Of a DNA stretch of 64,000 nt, positions 17,111 to 25,799 are shown in pieces. The notes below the pieces were generated by a model that worked only from the letters and a program-made list of their open reading frames with translations, was not told the origin of the DNA and ran no database searches. The position numbers and the translations under genes are program-made. Source of the stretch: Faucicola osloensis_D. GTDB lineage: Bacteria > Pseudomonadota > Gammaproteobacteria > Pseudomonadales > Moraxellaceae. Location of the stretch: assembly GCA_020041925.1 (NCBI GenBank), contig CP083409.1; one strand, given 5' to 3'. The stretch's first letter is position 1. Each line of letters starts with the position of its first letter.

Positions 17111-18190
17111 CTAAGGTTTTGTTGCACTTGCAATTGCATTGCTTGCAGATGCCACAGCGGTTGCCACATTACTAGCGCCCGTTGCTACTGCATTGACTGT
17201 AGCAGATGCGGCTGCATTAGCAACGTCTTTTGGTTGCGCGCCATCATGTGGGTTTGCTAACAAGGCTTTTAAGTTGTCAGACATTTGGAAGTTCATGTTG
17301 ATGTTTTTTGGTGGAATCGGTGACATGAACCATTTTTTGTAGATGTCGTTGATTTCACCTGATGAATAAGTCGCAACCAACGCATCATCGACTACTTTTT
17401 TGAATTCACTATCGTCTTTACGCATCATACAGCCGTAAATTTCATACGATTGTGGGGTACCAACAATGACCCATTTGTTTGGATCTTTGGCTTTGGCTTT
17501 TTCACCCGCAAGCAGTACGTCATCCATCATAAAGGCTGCCGCACGACCGCTTTCTAACATCAAGAAAGATTCGCCGTGGTCTTTGGCAGAAACGATGTTA
17601 ATGCCCATTTTTTTGTCATCGTTGAGTTTTTTGATAAAACGCTCAGAAGTAGTACCTGCGGTAGTCACTAAGGTTTTGCCTTTTAAATCCGCAAAATCTT
17701 TGATACCTGAATCTTTAGCGGTTAATAAGCGAGTACCAATCTCAAAGAAACCGTTTGAGAAAGCCACTTGTTTTTGGCGCTCTTCATTGTTGGTGGTTGA
17801 ACCACACTCTAAGTCAACCGTACCATTTTGTACCAATGGGATACGGGTTTGTGAGGTTACGAGGTTGTAACGCACTTTGAGGTCTGGCATATTCAATTGT
17901 TTTTTGACTGCGTCAACAATTTTTAATTGCAGGTCATGGGCATAACCCACAGGTTGGTTTGGCGTACCTGCGATATAAGAAAATGGAATTGAGGAATCAC
18001 GGTAACCCAGTACGATTTCCCCTGATTTTTTAATTTTATCGAGCGTTTTTTCACCAGTCGCCGCTGCCGCTGGTTGGCTACCTTCAGTCCCTGCCGCTTT
18101 GTTGTCGCTGGCTTTGTTACAACCTGCAAGACCTAATGCCATAATAGCAACGGTTGCTAAGGCGATTGGCTTTTTAGAGATTAAAATCAT
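17111..18190 (-). CDS. gltI: Glutamate/aspartate-type ABC transporter binding lipoprotein
   Basis: The solute-binding component. The signal ends in a lipobox (ALGLAGC, Cys at about residue 24), so unlike E. coli GltI it should be a lipoprotein. The SBP_bac_3 domain spans about residues 50-300: KKSGEIVLGYRDSSIPFSY, RIPLVQNGTVDLECG, and DDVLLAG. The C-terminal 40 residues are an Ala/Ser/Thr/Val low-complexity tail, not part of the fold. Substrate is inferred by similarity to glutamate/aspartate binders. First gene of the operon. Confidence 0.9.
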   Translation of the reverse strand: MILISKKPIALATVAIMALGLAGCNKASDNKAAGTEGSQPAAAATGEKTLDKIKKSGEIVLGYRDSSIPFSYIAGTPNQPVGYAHDLQLKIVDAVKKQLNMPDLKVRYNLVTSQTRIPLVQNGTVDLECGSTTNNEERQKQVAFSNGFFEIGTRLLTAKDSGIKDFADLKGKTLVTTAGTTSERFIKKLNDDKKMGINIVSAKDHGESFLMLESGRAAAFMMDDVLLAGEKAKAKDPNKWVIVGTPQSYEIYGCMMRKDDSEFKKVVDDALVATYSSGEINDIYKKWFMSPIPPKNINMNFQMSDNLKALLANPHDGAQPKDVANAAASATVNAVATGASNVATAVASASNAIASATKP

Positions 18191-18558
18191 CCTATGATCC
18201 TTGTCGTATGATACGTTCTTAGTTAATCTTTTCGCTGTGTGGCTGTCAATGCCAAATCGAGTAAAAAGACTCCCCCCATCTCTTTATGTTTATCCTTCCC
18301 TGTCTTTTATCATCCGTCATCGCACCCATTAAAATTTGGCAAAACCTTGCACAATGACTGATAAAAAATAGTTTAGGATACTCAAAAGATTTAAAATGTG
18401 TGTTTATAGTAATTTACTTTTCTGTGTTGTGACAATAGATTTACAAAAAATATTTTTTTCGCCATCGACAATTTTTTTACCATTTTTTTGCTATTTTCTA
18501 TTTTATCCCCATTTATAGCTCAATAAATTGATTAAAACTCACTTAAAATAGGTAATTT
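18191..18558. promoter_or_regulatory. Divergent promoter region, gltI and hslO
   Basis: A 368-bp gene-free stretch between two divergently transcribed genes. It is AT-rich, with several T-runs of 7 between 18450 and 18490. I see no convincing -35/-10 pair or known operator. Confidence 0.4.
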
Positions 18559-19494
18559 ATGACAACAGACACTCAAGCACTTCCCGATTTTGATATGCGC
18601 CAACGTTTTTATTTTGAGAAAAGCCCTGTACGCGGTGACGTGGTACGGATTAACGACAGCCTGCAGACGATATTGCAGCAAAAAGACTACCCTGTTGCCC
18701 TGCAAAAACTACTTGGGGAAATGTTGGTCGCGGCAAGCTTGCTGATTGGCACCTTAAAAATTGAAGGTCGTCTATCCATTCAATTGCAAAATTCAGGCGC
18801 AGCCACTGACCCTGAACAGGACAGCTTAACTTGGGCGATGGCAGAGTGCGATCACCAAGGTCACATACGCGGTCTTGCAGAGTGGACGGGCGCGTGGCAA
18901 TCCGCACAAACCGCGAATGATGCCTTTGCCAAACTTGGTAAAGTCGGTGAAGGGGTGTTATTTATTAATATCCAACCTGATGCCACGTATGGTACTCAAG
19001 CAGAAGGGTATCAAGGCATTGTTGAGCGTGTGTCAGATAACTTAGCGGATTGTTTGGCACATTACCAACAGCAATCCGTGCAGATTCCTACCCTAATCAA
19101 CTTGGCTTGTGATGGTGAGCAAGCCGGCGGTATCGTGCTACAGTTGCTACCACGTACCACAGAAGAAGAGTATGAGACGGTGGACAATGATTTGTTCCCC
19201 CGCTTAAAAATCTTAACCAAAACGTTAAAAGCTGAAGAATTAACCACCTTGCCAGCTGATGAGATTTTATATCGCTTGTATCATGAAGAAGACGTGGTGA
19301 CGGCTGAGCCTATGCCATTGACCTTTGCTTGTACCTGCTCACAGCAGAAAAGTGAATCGGCAATTTTTCAGTTAGGCAAACCAGCTGCATTAGAAATAGC
19401 TAATGAGCATGGGGATGAATTGGCGTTGGATTGTGGTTTCTGCGGGCATGTTTACCGTTTTGATCACAAAGATATTGAGATGATTTTTGCTTAA
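18559..19494 (+). CDS. hslO: Hsp33 redox-regulated chaperone
   Basis: Holdase chaperone activated by oxidative disulfide formation and zinc release. The N-terminal core begins with the conserved RFYFEKSPVRGDVVR. The redox switch in the C-terminal 60 residues has the expected pattern: CTC in FACTCSQQK and CGFC in LDCGFCGHVY. Length of 311 aa is close to E. coli HslO (about 290). AGGT precedes the ATG. Monocistronic, converging on the NYN gene with a shared terminator. Confidence 0.96.
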   Translation: MTTDTQALPDFDMRQRFYFEKSPVRGDVVRINDSLQTILQQKDYPVALQKLLGEMLVAASLLIGTLKIEGRLSIQLQNSGAATDPEQDSLTWAMAECDHQGHIRGLAEWTGAWQSAQTANDAFAKLGKVGEGVLFINIQPDATYGTQAEGYQGIVERVSDNLADCLAHYQQQSVQIPTLINLACDGEQAGGIVLQLLPRTTEEEYETVDNDLFPRLKILTKTLKAEELTTLPADEILYRLYHEEDVVTAEPMPLTFACTCSQQKSESAIFQLGKPAALEIANEHGDELALDCGFCGHVYRFDHKDIEMIFA

Positions 19495-19537
19495 AAATTA
19501 ATAATAGCTCAATCATAGCCCCACCAATAACTCTATT

Positions 19538-19565
19538 AAAAAAGCCCTAATTTGGGCTTTTTTAG
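19538..19565. terminator. Bidirectional terminator between hslO and NYN gene
   Basis: AAAAAGCCC, loop TAATTT, GGGCTTTTTT. Confidence 0.85.
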
Positions 19566-19573
19566 TAAAGATT

Positions 19574-20614
19574 TTACGAGTTTTTTGATTGTAATAACTG
19601 AAGTTGTCTTTTATCATCCGAAAACTCAAAATATTTACTTTCAATCTTCAATAAGGCTTGATAAATACTTTTACAGTCGTATTCAGAAACATCTAAATTT
19701 GGATAGGATTTATTAATTTCTATCGCTAAGGAATTCAAATAAACCCATTGATTGATACCGTATTTAGCTATAATCGTGTCTTGCACGGCTTTCAAAAATT
19801 TTGAAAAACTGGCTTTTTTTCTCACAAAAATCTGTGAGCCTCTTCTTTGGAAAGTAAATAATCCTAATTTTTCAAGTAATTCAGAGAGCTTATTACAGCC
19901 AAACGTTCTCACATCGAAGTCAGGTTTCAACATGACTAAATATTTGCCTAAATTCCCTAAATATGCCCAACCATCATCATCAGCCGTATCTTTAATTGCT
20001 TTATAAATTAATTGTAGTGTTGCACTGTCAATGGTAAGTTGCGTTGAAACACTATCTGGTTGTAGCTTTTCAAAGTTTTTCACTTCTGTAACCTGAGTAG
20101 GATTTACCACTTGGTTATTGTCATTATTCGTTGAAGTAATTAGTTGAATAGGAGTATCTGTTTTATTAATATCTTCCAAGTTTTCAATATAAATAAACTT
20201 ATCACAGGCATTAATAAAGGCTTCAGGTGTTTTTGATTTTTCACCAAAACCATAAACGACTAGCCCACTTTCTCGTATCCGAGAAGCAAGTGGGGTAAAA
20301 TCACTGTCGCTAGAAACGATACAAAATCCATCTAACGCTTTGCTATAAAGTAAGTCCATTGCGTTGATGATTAACATCATATCGGTAGCATCTTTACCGC
20401 TTGTATAGGCAAACTGTTGTACAGGTGTAATCGCATAAGGCAAAAGTACGTCACGCCAATTTTTTAGATTTTCACTACTCCAATCACCATATACTCTTTT
20501 AACGCTAGCAACACCATATTTTGCCACTTCCTGCAAAATTAACGGAATTTTTTTGGCAGAAGAATTATCGGCATCAATTAAAACCGCTAATTTTGCTGAA
20601 CTATCTTTAGTCAC
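19574..20614 (-). CDS. NYN-domain RNase with two LOTUS (OST-HTH) domains
   Basis: The N-terminal NYN (PIN-like) nuclease domain covers about residues 8-145, with the acidic metal-binding residues in LIDADN (Asp14, Asp16), KDATD (Asp75, Asp78) and SSDSDF (Asp103, Asp105). After a linker rich in Asn/Thr/Gln, two winged-helix OST-HTH/LOTUS units follow at about 198-266 and 270-340. The architecture suggests RNA binding and cleavage; the target is unknown. It starts with GTG inside the topA stop (GTGA overlap), so it is translationally coupled to topA. The gene is clearly more AT-rich than topA, suggesting later acquisition. Confidence 0.85.
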   Translation of the reverse strand: MTKDSSAKLAVLIDADNSSAKKIPLILQEVAKYGVASVKRVYGDWSSENLKNWRDVLLPYAITPVQQFAYTSGKDATDMMLIINAMDLLYSKALDGFCIVSSDSDFTPLASRIRESGLVVYGFGEKSKTPEAFINACDKFIYIENLEDINKTDTPIQLITSTNNDNNQVVNPTQVTEVKNFEKLQPDSVSTQLTIDSATLQLIYKAIKDTADDDGWAYLGNLGKYLVMLKPDFDVRTFGCNKLSELLEKLGLFTFQRRGSQIFVRKKASFSKFLKAVQDTIIAKYGINQWVYLNSLAIEINKSYPNLDVSEYDCKSIYQALLKIESKYFEFSDDKRQLQLLQSKNS

Positions 20615-23379
20615 TCTTCAACCCATTTGCCTTTTCGATAAACCAAGGCAAATTTAGTCGCTTTGCCGTCTTTTTCTGAGCCGATATATTGCTCTGCATT
20701 TTTACGGCTCCAACGCAAAATCGTAGGATTGCCCTCATTATCGGTATCTGGCGCGGTAAATAAATACTGGAATTTATCTTCCAACTGATCTTTTATCGCG
20801 CGTAATTCTGACAGTTTTGGTGGGCGCGTCTCGCGCACTTTAGGAAATTTTGACGCTGCCAAGAATAACCCTGCTGCCCCTTCACGCAAAATATAATGGT
20901 CATCAAATTTTTGCGACTTGAGTTCTGGCATAGGGATTGCGGTCATGCGTGGTGGCGCTGCATCGCCATTTTTGAGCACTTTACGGGTATTATCACACTG
21001 CTGACAAGCAAAATAGGCACCAAAACGCCCAGTTTTGAGCACCATTTGCCCATCGCATTTATCACAAGGTATGGTAGGCACATCATCATTGCCTGCGGTT
21101 TCAAAAACGCCTTTTTCTAATAGATAGCCATCACAGTCAGGATTGTTACCACACACATGGAGTTTTAACCCACCATCGACGATATACCCATCCATCGCGG
21201 TATGGCATTTCGGGCAGCGTTTTTTCTCAAGTAACGCTTGTATCTCGTCGTTGTTGTCCGCGTCGTCCTCACCGAGATTTTGGCTCTCTTTACTGGTTTG
21301 ACTATGAAAAGCTTCCACAGGCATCAAATTTTTAGTGCCTTTACAACGCTCTTTGGGGGGTAAATTATAGCCGGTACAACCCAAAAACACCCCTGTAGAG
21401 CCTGTACGGATCTGCATTGGGCGCTGACATAAGTCACAATGAATATCTGGAACATCGGTTGGGTCATTGGGCTTCATGCCGTCTTCGTCTTTGGCACGCT
21501 CTAACTTGCCTTTAAAATCGCCATAAAAATCATCCAGCACTTTTTTCCAGTTTTTTTGGCCTTCAGCGACTTCATCTAGGTTTTCTTCCAGCCCTGCGGT
21601 AAAAGTATAGTCCATCAAATTCGGAAAGCTGTTGACCAATCTGTCAGTGACGATATCACCCATTTTTTCGGCGAATAAACGTTTGTTTTCTACCTTGACA
21701 TATCCACGTTCTTGAATGGTTGAGATGATAGCGGCATACGTGGACGGACGACCAATCCCACGTTTTTCCAGTTCTTTGACTAAGCTTGCTTCAGTATAGC
21801 GGACCGGCGGCTTGGTAAAATGTTGGGTAGGCTCGATACTATCGACCACCAATTTTTCCCCGATTTTTACATCAGGTAATAGATTGTCTTCATTTTTGGC
21901 CGGGGGCTGTACTTTGGTATACCCATCAAAGGTCATCACACGACCTTTGGCTCTAAGCTCAATCTCACCAGCATTGACAATCAACGTCATGGATTGGTAC
22001 TGCGCAGGTGGCATCTGACACGCCACAAACTGGCGCCAAATCAGCTCATATAAGCGCTGGGCATCGCGCTCCATGTCTTTTAGCGAGGCAGATTGCACCA
22101 AGACATCTGATGGTCGAATCGCTTCGTGCGCTTCTTGGGCGTTTTGCTTGTTGCCATACACATTGGGCGATTTTGGGACATATTTTGCGCCATATTGCTT
22201 GTCAATAAACCCGCGCACACTGGTGAGTGCATCCGCTGACAAAAAAGTACTGTCAGTACGCATATAGGTAATGTGACCTGCTTCATACAGGCGCTGAGCC
22301 AGCATCATGGTTTTTTTGACCGGAAAACCAAGGCGAGTACTTGCAGCTTGTTGCAGTGTCGAGGTGATAAAGGGTGCAGCGGGTTTTGACTGGGTAGGTT
22401 TTTCTTCCCGATCTGCTACGATAAAATCTGACTGTTCAAGCAATGCAACAACCGCATTGGTCTGTGCTTCGTTTTCTAGCGACAGGGGTTTGCCCGCTTT
22501 TTTTACCGCTTCTAGGCGAATGGTCTCTTGTTTGGCTTGCTGACTGTGGGTATTGCTGTGGATTTCCCAATATTCCACTGGGGTAAAAGCGCGAATTTCA
22601 CGTTCACGCTCCACCACTAGACGCGTGGCGACAGATTGTACTCGCCCTGCCGACAGTCCGCGCGCTACTTTTTGCCATAGCAATGGCGATACCATAAAAC
22701 CAACGACACGGTCTAAAAATCGTCTGGCTTGCTGCGCGTTGACACGGTCATAGTTTAGCTTGGTGGGACTTTTAAAGGCATTTTGAATCGCATTTTTGGT
22801 AATTTCGTTAAATACCACACGGCTATATTTGTCATCACTGCCACCGATGACTTCTTTAAGATGCCAGGCAATCGCTTCCCCTTCTCTATCCAAGTCGGTT
22901 GCAAGATAAATTTCTTTGGCGTCTTTGGCAAGGGATTTTAATTCCTTAATGACTTTAACTTTGCTGGGTAGAATTTCATAATGTGCCACCCAGTCGTGCT
23001 CGGGGTCAATGCCCATGCGCCGTACCAAGGCTTGCTGCGCTTTTTGCTCTTTAGTGAGTTTGGTATCCGACTTATCATCGGTTTTTGCTGCGCCAGAACC
23101 CGACACAGGTAAATCACGCACGTGCCCCACACTAGAGCGGACGATAAAATCATTTCCCAGATACTTATTGATGGTTTTGGCTTTGGCAGGGGATTCCACA
23201 ATCACCAAGGCTTTGCCTTGCCCCGACGTTTTAGGCGCTGTTTTTGATGTTTTTGATGTGGCTGTTGATTTGGGCGCAGCGGCTTTGGTTGCGGCTTTTT
23301 CGCCGGCTTTGGTGTCTGTTTTTGTATCAGCCGTATCCGTGGTTTTGGTTGATTTTCTCGCTGTCGGTGTTTTACTCAT
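20611..23379 (-). CDS. topA: DNA topoisomerase I
   Basis: Type IA topoisomerase that relaxes negative supercoils. The Toprim domain starts at about residue 57 (ALVIVESPAKAKTI), and the catalytic Tyr is in ITYMRTDST. Three C-terminal four-Cys zinc ribbons follow (CDLC...; CPKC...; CDKC...CQQC), then a final topoisomerase C-terminal repeat. The first 55 residues are an unusual Lys/Thr/Ala-rich tail with almost no hydrophobic residues, resembling histone H1 tails. The gene sits between a 166-aa membrane protein gene and the NYN-LOTUS gene with no terminator between them. Confidence 0.95.
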   Translation of the reverse strand: MSKTPTARKSTKTTDTADTKTDTKAGEKAATKAAAPKSTATSKTSKTAPKTSGQGKALVIVESPAKAKTINKYLGNDFIVRSSVGHVRDLPVSGSGAAKTDDKSDTKLTKEQKAQQALVRRMGIDPEHDWVAHYEILPSKVKVIKELKSLAKDAKEIYLATDLDREGEAIAWHLKEVIGGSDDKYSRVVFNEITKNAIQNAFKSPTKLNYDRVNAQQARRFLDRVVGFMVSPLLWQKVARGLSAGRVQSVATRLVVEREREIRAFTPVEYWEIHSNTHSQQAKQETIRLEAVKKAGKPLSLENEAQTNAVVALLEQSDFIVADREEKPTQSKPAAPFITSTLQQAASTRLGFPVKKTMMLAQRLYEAGHITYMRTDSTFLSADALTSVRGFIDKQYGAKYVPKSPNVYGNKQNAQEAHEAIRPSDVLVQSASLKDMERDAQRLYELIWRQFVACQMPPAQYQSMTLIVNAGEIELRAKGRVMTFDGYTKVQPPAKNEDNLLPDVKIGEKLVVDSIEPTQHFTKPPVRYTEASLVKELEKRGIGRPSTYAAIISTIQERGYVKVENKRLFAEKMGDIVTDRLVNSFPNLMDYTFTAGLEENLDEVAEGQKNWKKVLDDFYGDFKGKLERAKDEDGMKPNDPTDVPDIHCDLCQRPMQIRTGSTGVFLGCTGYNLPPKERCKGTKNLMPVEAFHSQTSKESQNLGEDDADNNDEIQALLEKKRCPKCHTAMDGYIVDGGLKLHVCGNNPDCDGYLLEKGVFETAGNDDVPTIPCDKCDGQMVLKTGRFGAYFACQQCDNTRKVLKNGDAAPPRMTAIPMPELKSQKFDDHYILREGAAGLFLAASKFPKVRETRPPKLSELRAIKDQLEDKFQYLFTAPDTDNEGNPTILRWSRKNAEQYIGSEKDGKATKFALVYRKGKWVEE

Positions 23380-23426
23380 GTTGGGTTCACAAAATCATTA
23401 AAAAGGGTAAGTTAAAATACGAAAAG

Positions 23427-23927
23427 TTAGCTATTCTGCACCAATTTGGCATAATCATGCAATTTACTTTTTAACATGATTAGGTCTTTTTCGGTGGTTT
23501 CAAGTTCTGACTTCATGCCCAGTTGGCTATTTTCTTGCCAATAGATACACACAAAATTGGCTTTACAGCTTAAACCTTTAACGGTTGTTGCGATGGATGC
23601 CGGTAAATCAACCTCCCGATTATCAAGCGCAAAATTAGCAGGATAATGCCCGGTAAAGGGTCGCCATTTGCCCTCAATCACCTGATAATCACAGGGGCGC
23701 ATCTTTGCGTCTTCAATCACCACGCCGTATTGCGCCATCATGCCTTTACCGCGTTCGCCTGTATCGCCCATAATCCAATCAGGGCATGCGACCAGTTTTG
23801 GCTGCACGCCGACGCGTCTGGCTGCCATGCGCAGATTATCACGCATGGTCTCGCGAGCAGAGGGTTTTAACCCCATGATACTACCGACAATAAACACCCC
23901 GATGGCGATGGCTATCCATGTTCCCAT
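23427..23927 (-). CDS. Membrane-anchored protein of unknown function, topA neighbour
   Basis: A 166-aa protein with one N-terminal membrane segment (about residues 3-19) and a basic stretch, then a soluble domain with three or four Cys and GKWRPFTGHYPANFALDNREVD. A C-terminal coiled-coil-like segment (about residues 138-160) is rich in Leu, Glu and Lys. I do not recognise a family. It starts 8 bp after the ParA-like gene and lies 47 bp before topA, so it is probably co-transcribed with both. Confidence 0.6.
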   Translation of the reverse strand: MGTWIAIAIGVFIVGSIMGLKPSARETMRDNLRMAARRVGVQPKLVACPDWIMGDTGERGKGMMAQYGVVIEDAKMRPCDYQVIEGKWRPFTGHYPANFALDNREVDLPASIATTVKGLSCKANFVCIYWQENSQLGMKSELETTEKDLIMLKSKLHDYAKLVQNS

Positions 23928-23935
23928 TGATTATA

Positions 23936-24691
23936 TTACTCGTACCAGCTGCTATTTTTGGATTTTTTAGATGACGTTTTTGCTTCAGTTTTGGTGTCAG
24001 CTTTGTTTTCGGCTTTGGCGTCAATTTTGTCAGTCGGCTGCGGCTCGGAAGCTAGCATATCCATAATCGGCTGCCACTGGGCTTGAATGTCGCGATACGG
24101 TTTTTGGCTTTTATCAAAAATCGTCAAGCCGCGCTCTGCCAAGGCTTGATAAATACTACGCTCAGATAGCCAAGCCAGTGGTTGCTGCCCAATATCAGCA
24201 AAATACGCCATCAGTTTTTCGGTCGGTTCATTGTCGTGCATCAATTGACTACGCACGCGATTGGCAACCAGATAAATATCGACTTTGCCTTTGCGGATAC
24301 GTTTGATGTCTTCTAGGCTTTTTAAAAAGCGTTTGGTACTGTCAATATCAAAAAAAGCGGGCAAAACAGGAATTAAAATCGCCTTGCATTCGGCAATCAG
24401 CTGCTCGGCTTTAGTGCCTGATAACGCACCTGGGGCATCAATAATCAGCCAGTCGTTTTTACCCAAGGTTTTTGGGATATCACCTATATCATTGCTATCG
24501 CGCCAGTCAATACCGATAATGGCAGGCACGTCCGCTGGGCGCATTTTTAGCCACTGCAGGCTTGATTTTTGGGGGTCTGCATCTGCCAATGCCACTGTTT
24601 TGCCTTGGTTTGCCAATGCCGCCGCTAGACTTACCGCAATCGAGGTTTTACCACATCCCCCTTTTTGATTGGCGATTAAAATTTTTTGCAT
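23936..24691 (-). CDS. ParA/MinD-family ATPase
   Basis: Deviant Walker A ATPase (NQKGGCGKTSIAVSLA at residues 6-21; DADPQKSS; WLIIDAPGA). The full protein is about 250 aa. The ATG at 24691 has AGGG upstream and matches the conserved MQKILIANQKGG start; a GTG three codons earlier is less likely. No parB-like gene is nearby, so it is probably an orphan ParA working in positioning or partition of some other cargo. The C-terminal 35 residues are a Lys/Ala/Thr-rich tail similar in composition to the TopA N-terminal tail. First gene of the run toward topA. Confidence 0.85.
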   Translation of the reverse strand: MQKILIANQKGGCGKTSIAVSLAAALANQGKTVALADADPQKSSLQWLKMRPADVPAIIGIDWRDSNDIGDIPKTLGKNDWLIIDAPGALSGTKAEQLIAECKAILIPVLPAFFDIDSTKRFLKSLEDIKRIRKGKVDIYLVANRVRSQLMHDNEPTEKLMAYFADIGQQPLAWLSERSIYQALAERGLTIFDKSQKPYRDIQAQWQPIMDMLASEPQPTDKIDAKAENKADTKTEAKTSSKKSKNSSWYE

Positions 24692-24879
24692 GACCCTCAC
24701 CCTGTTGATAAAAAATTAATGCAATATCGCCACATTAACCCAAATTTTGACCCTGTTAATTTGACACTATTCATTTGGTTGTATTAAGTAGCCTAACAAA
24801 ATTTTAACCATTGATAAATGCTTTTATATAAATAATCTGCTAAATTAAAAAATATCAATTCATTAACGGTTTAATCGGT

Positions 24880-24902
24880 TTAGCCAGTTTTTGACTGGCT
24901 AA
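24880..24902 (+). promoter_or_regulatory. Leader hairpin of the DUF2799 lipoprotein gene
   Basis: TTAGCCAGT (24880-24888), loop TTTTG, ACTGGCTAA (24894-24902), a perfect 9-bp stem ending 29 bases before the ATG. It lacks a T-run, so an operator or a 5'-UTR structure is more likely than a terminator. Confidence 0.35.
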
Positions 24903-24931
24903 TAGCGACTGTAAACCTCAAAGGTGCCACC

Positions 24932-25579
24932 ATGACGATGCTTTCATTCATAGAGACCTATCACCCAGCAACCACCTCAAAAAAAATGCTTGGACTGTTT
25001 GCTGTCACTGCCTCGATGGCAGGTTGTGCTACCTTAGGCGGCGGATTAACACCCACTCAGTGCCAACAAAGCAATTGGCAAACCATTGGTTATCAAGATG
25101 GTTTACTGGGTCGCAGTGAAAATTATATTCAAAAGCATATCAAGCAATGCGCTAAAGCTAATACCACACCCAACCAGCAACAGTGGCGACAAGGTCGTGA
25201 AGAAGGGTTAAAACGTTATTGCACGCCGCTACGCGCTTATCAGTTGGGACGTGAGGGCTATGACTACAATGATGTATGCCCACAATCGATGACGCTTGAT
25301 TTATTAAAAGCGCATGACGAAGGTTATCTCAACTACCAACGTGAGCAAAGGCTAAATCAACTGTGGTACAACACCGATCCATTTTGGGATTCACCATTTT
25401 ATGGGAGGCTCGGCGGTTTTGGCGGCTACGGCGGCTGGTCACGCCCGTATTATCCACGGATTGTACCTAACAACCGCTACCCAAAATACAGCGATACCCA
25501 TCAGCCTAAAGCAAGCCAACCTGTAGCGCCTAGCCCCGTTACCCCTAGCAATGATGCAACCATAAATTCAAAAAAATAA
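24932..25579 (+). CDS. DUF2799 lipoprotein
   Basis: A 215-aa predicted outer-membrane lipoprotein: signal segment with lipobox ASMAGC (Cys at about residue 32), although the Lys residues sit unusually far inside, so translation may begin at the Met of residue 29 region or at Met19 nearer the hydrophobic core. The DUF2799 core follows, with repeated G-x-x-D/E-G-L motifs (GYQDGLLGR, GREEGLKRYC, AHDEGYLNY). A Gly/Tyr/Trp/Pro-rich tail (GGFGGYGGWSRPYYPR) and a Pro/Ser end follow. Function unknown. It converges with ttcA. Confidence 0.7.
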   Translation: MTMLSFIETYHPATTSKKMLGLFAVTASMAGCATLGGGLTPTQCQQSNWQTIGYQDGLLGRSENYIQKHIKQCAKANTTPNQQQWRQGREEGLKRYCTPLRAYQLGREGYDYNDVCPQSMTLDLLKAHDEGYLNYQREQRLNQLWYNTDPFWDSPFYGRLGGFGGYGGWSRPYYPRIVPNNRYPKYSDTHQPKASQPVAPSPVTPSNDATINSKK

Positions 25580-25710
25580 TCGCGGCTAAGATAAGAAACA
25601 ACGCGACGAACTTATCGTGAAATTCTGTTTTGAAATCTCGTTGCGCAATCTCGTTTAGCGATACAACTCGCTGCGTGATGACAATAATTTACAGGTTAAA
25701 ACTAAAAAAG

Positions 25711-25736
25711 AAGTTCGGGTGTATTTAACCGAACTT
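25711..25736 (-). terminator. Probable ttcA terminator
   Basis: AAGTTCGG (25711-25718) and CCGAACTT (25729-25736) form a perfect stem; on the minus strand it is followed by CTTTTTTAG. Confidence 0.6.
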
Positions 25737-25799
25737 TCTTATTAAACCAGTAGCTTATTAAATCAGCCAAAATAGCCATGTGCTTGACCCGCTTGGTTA

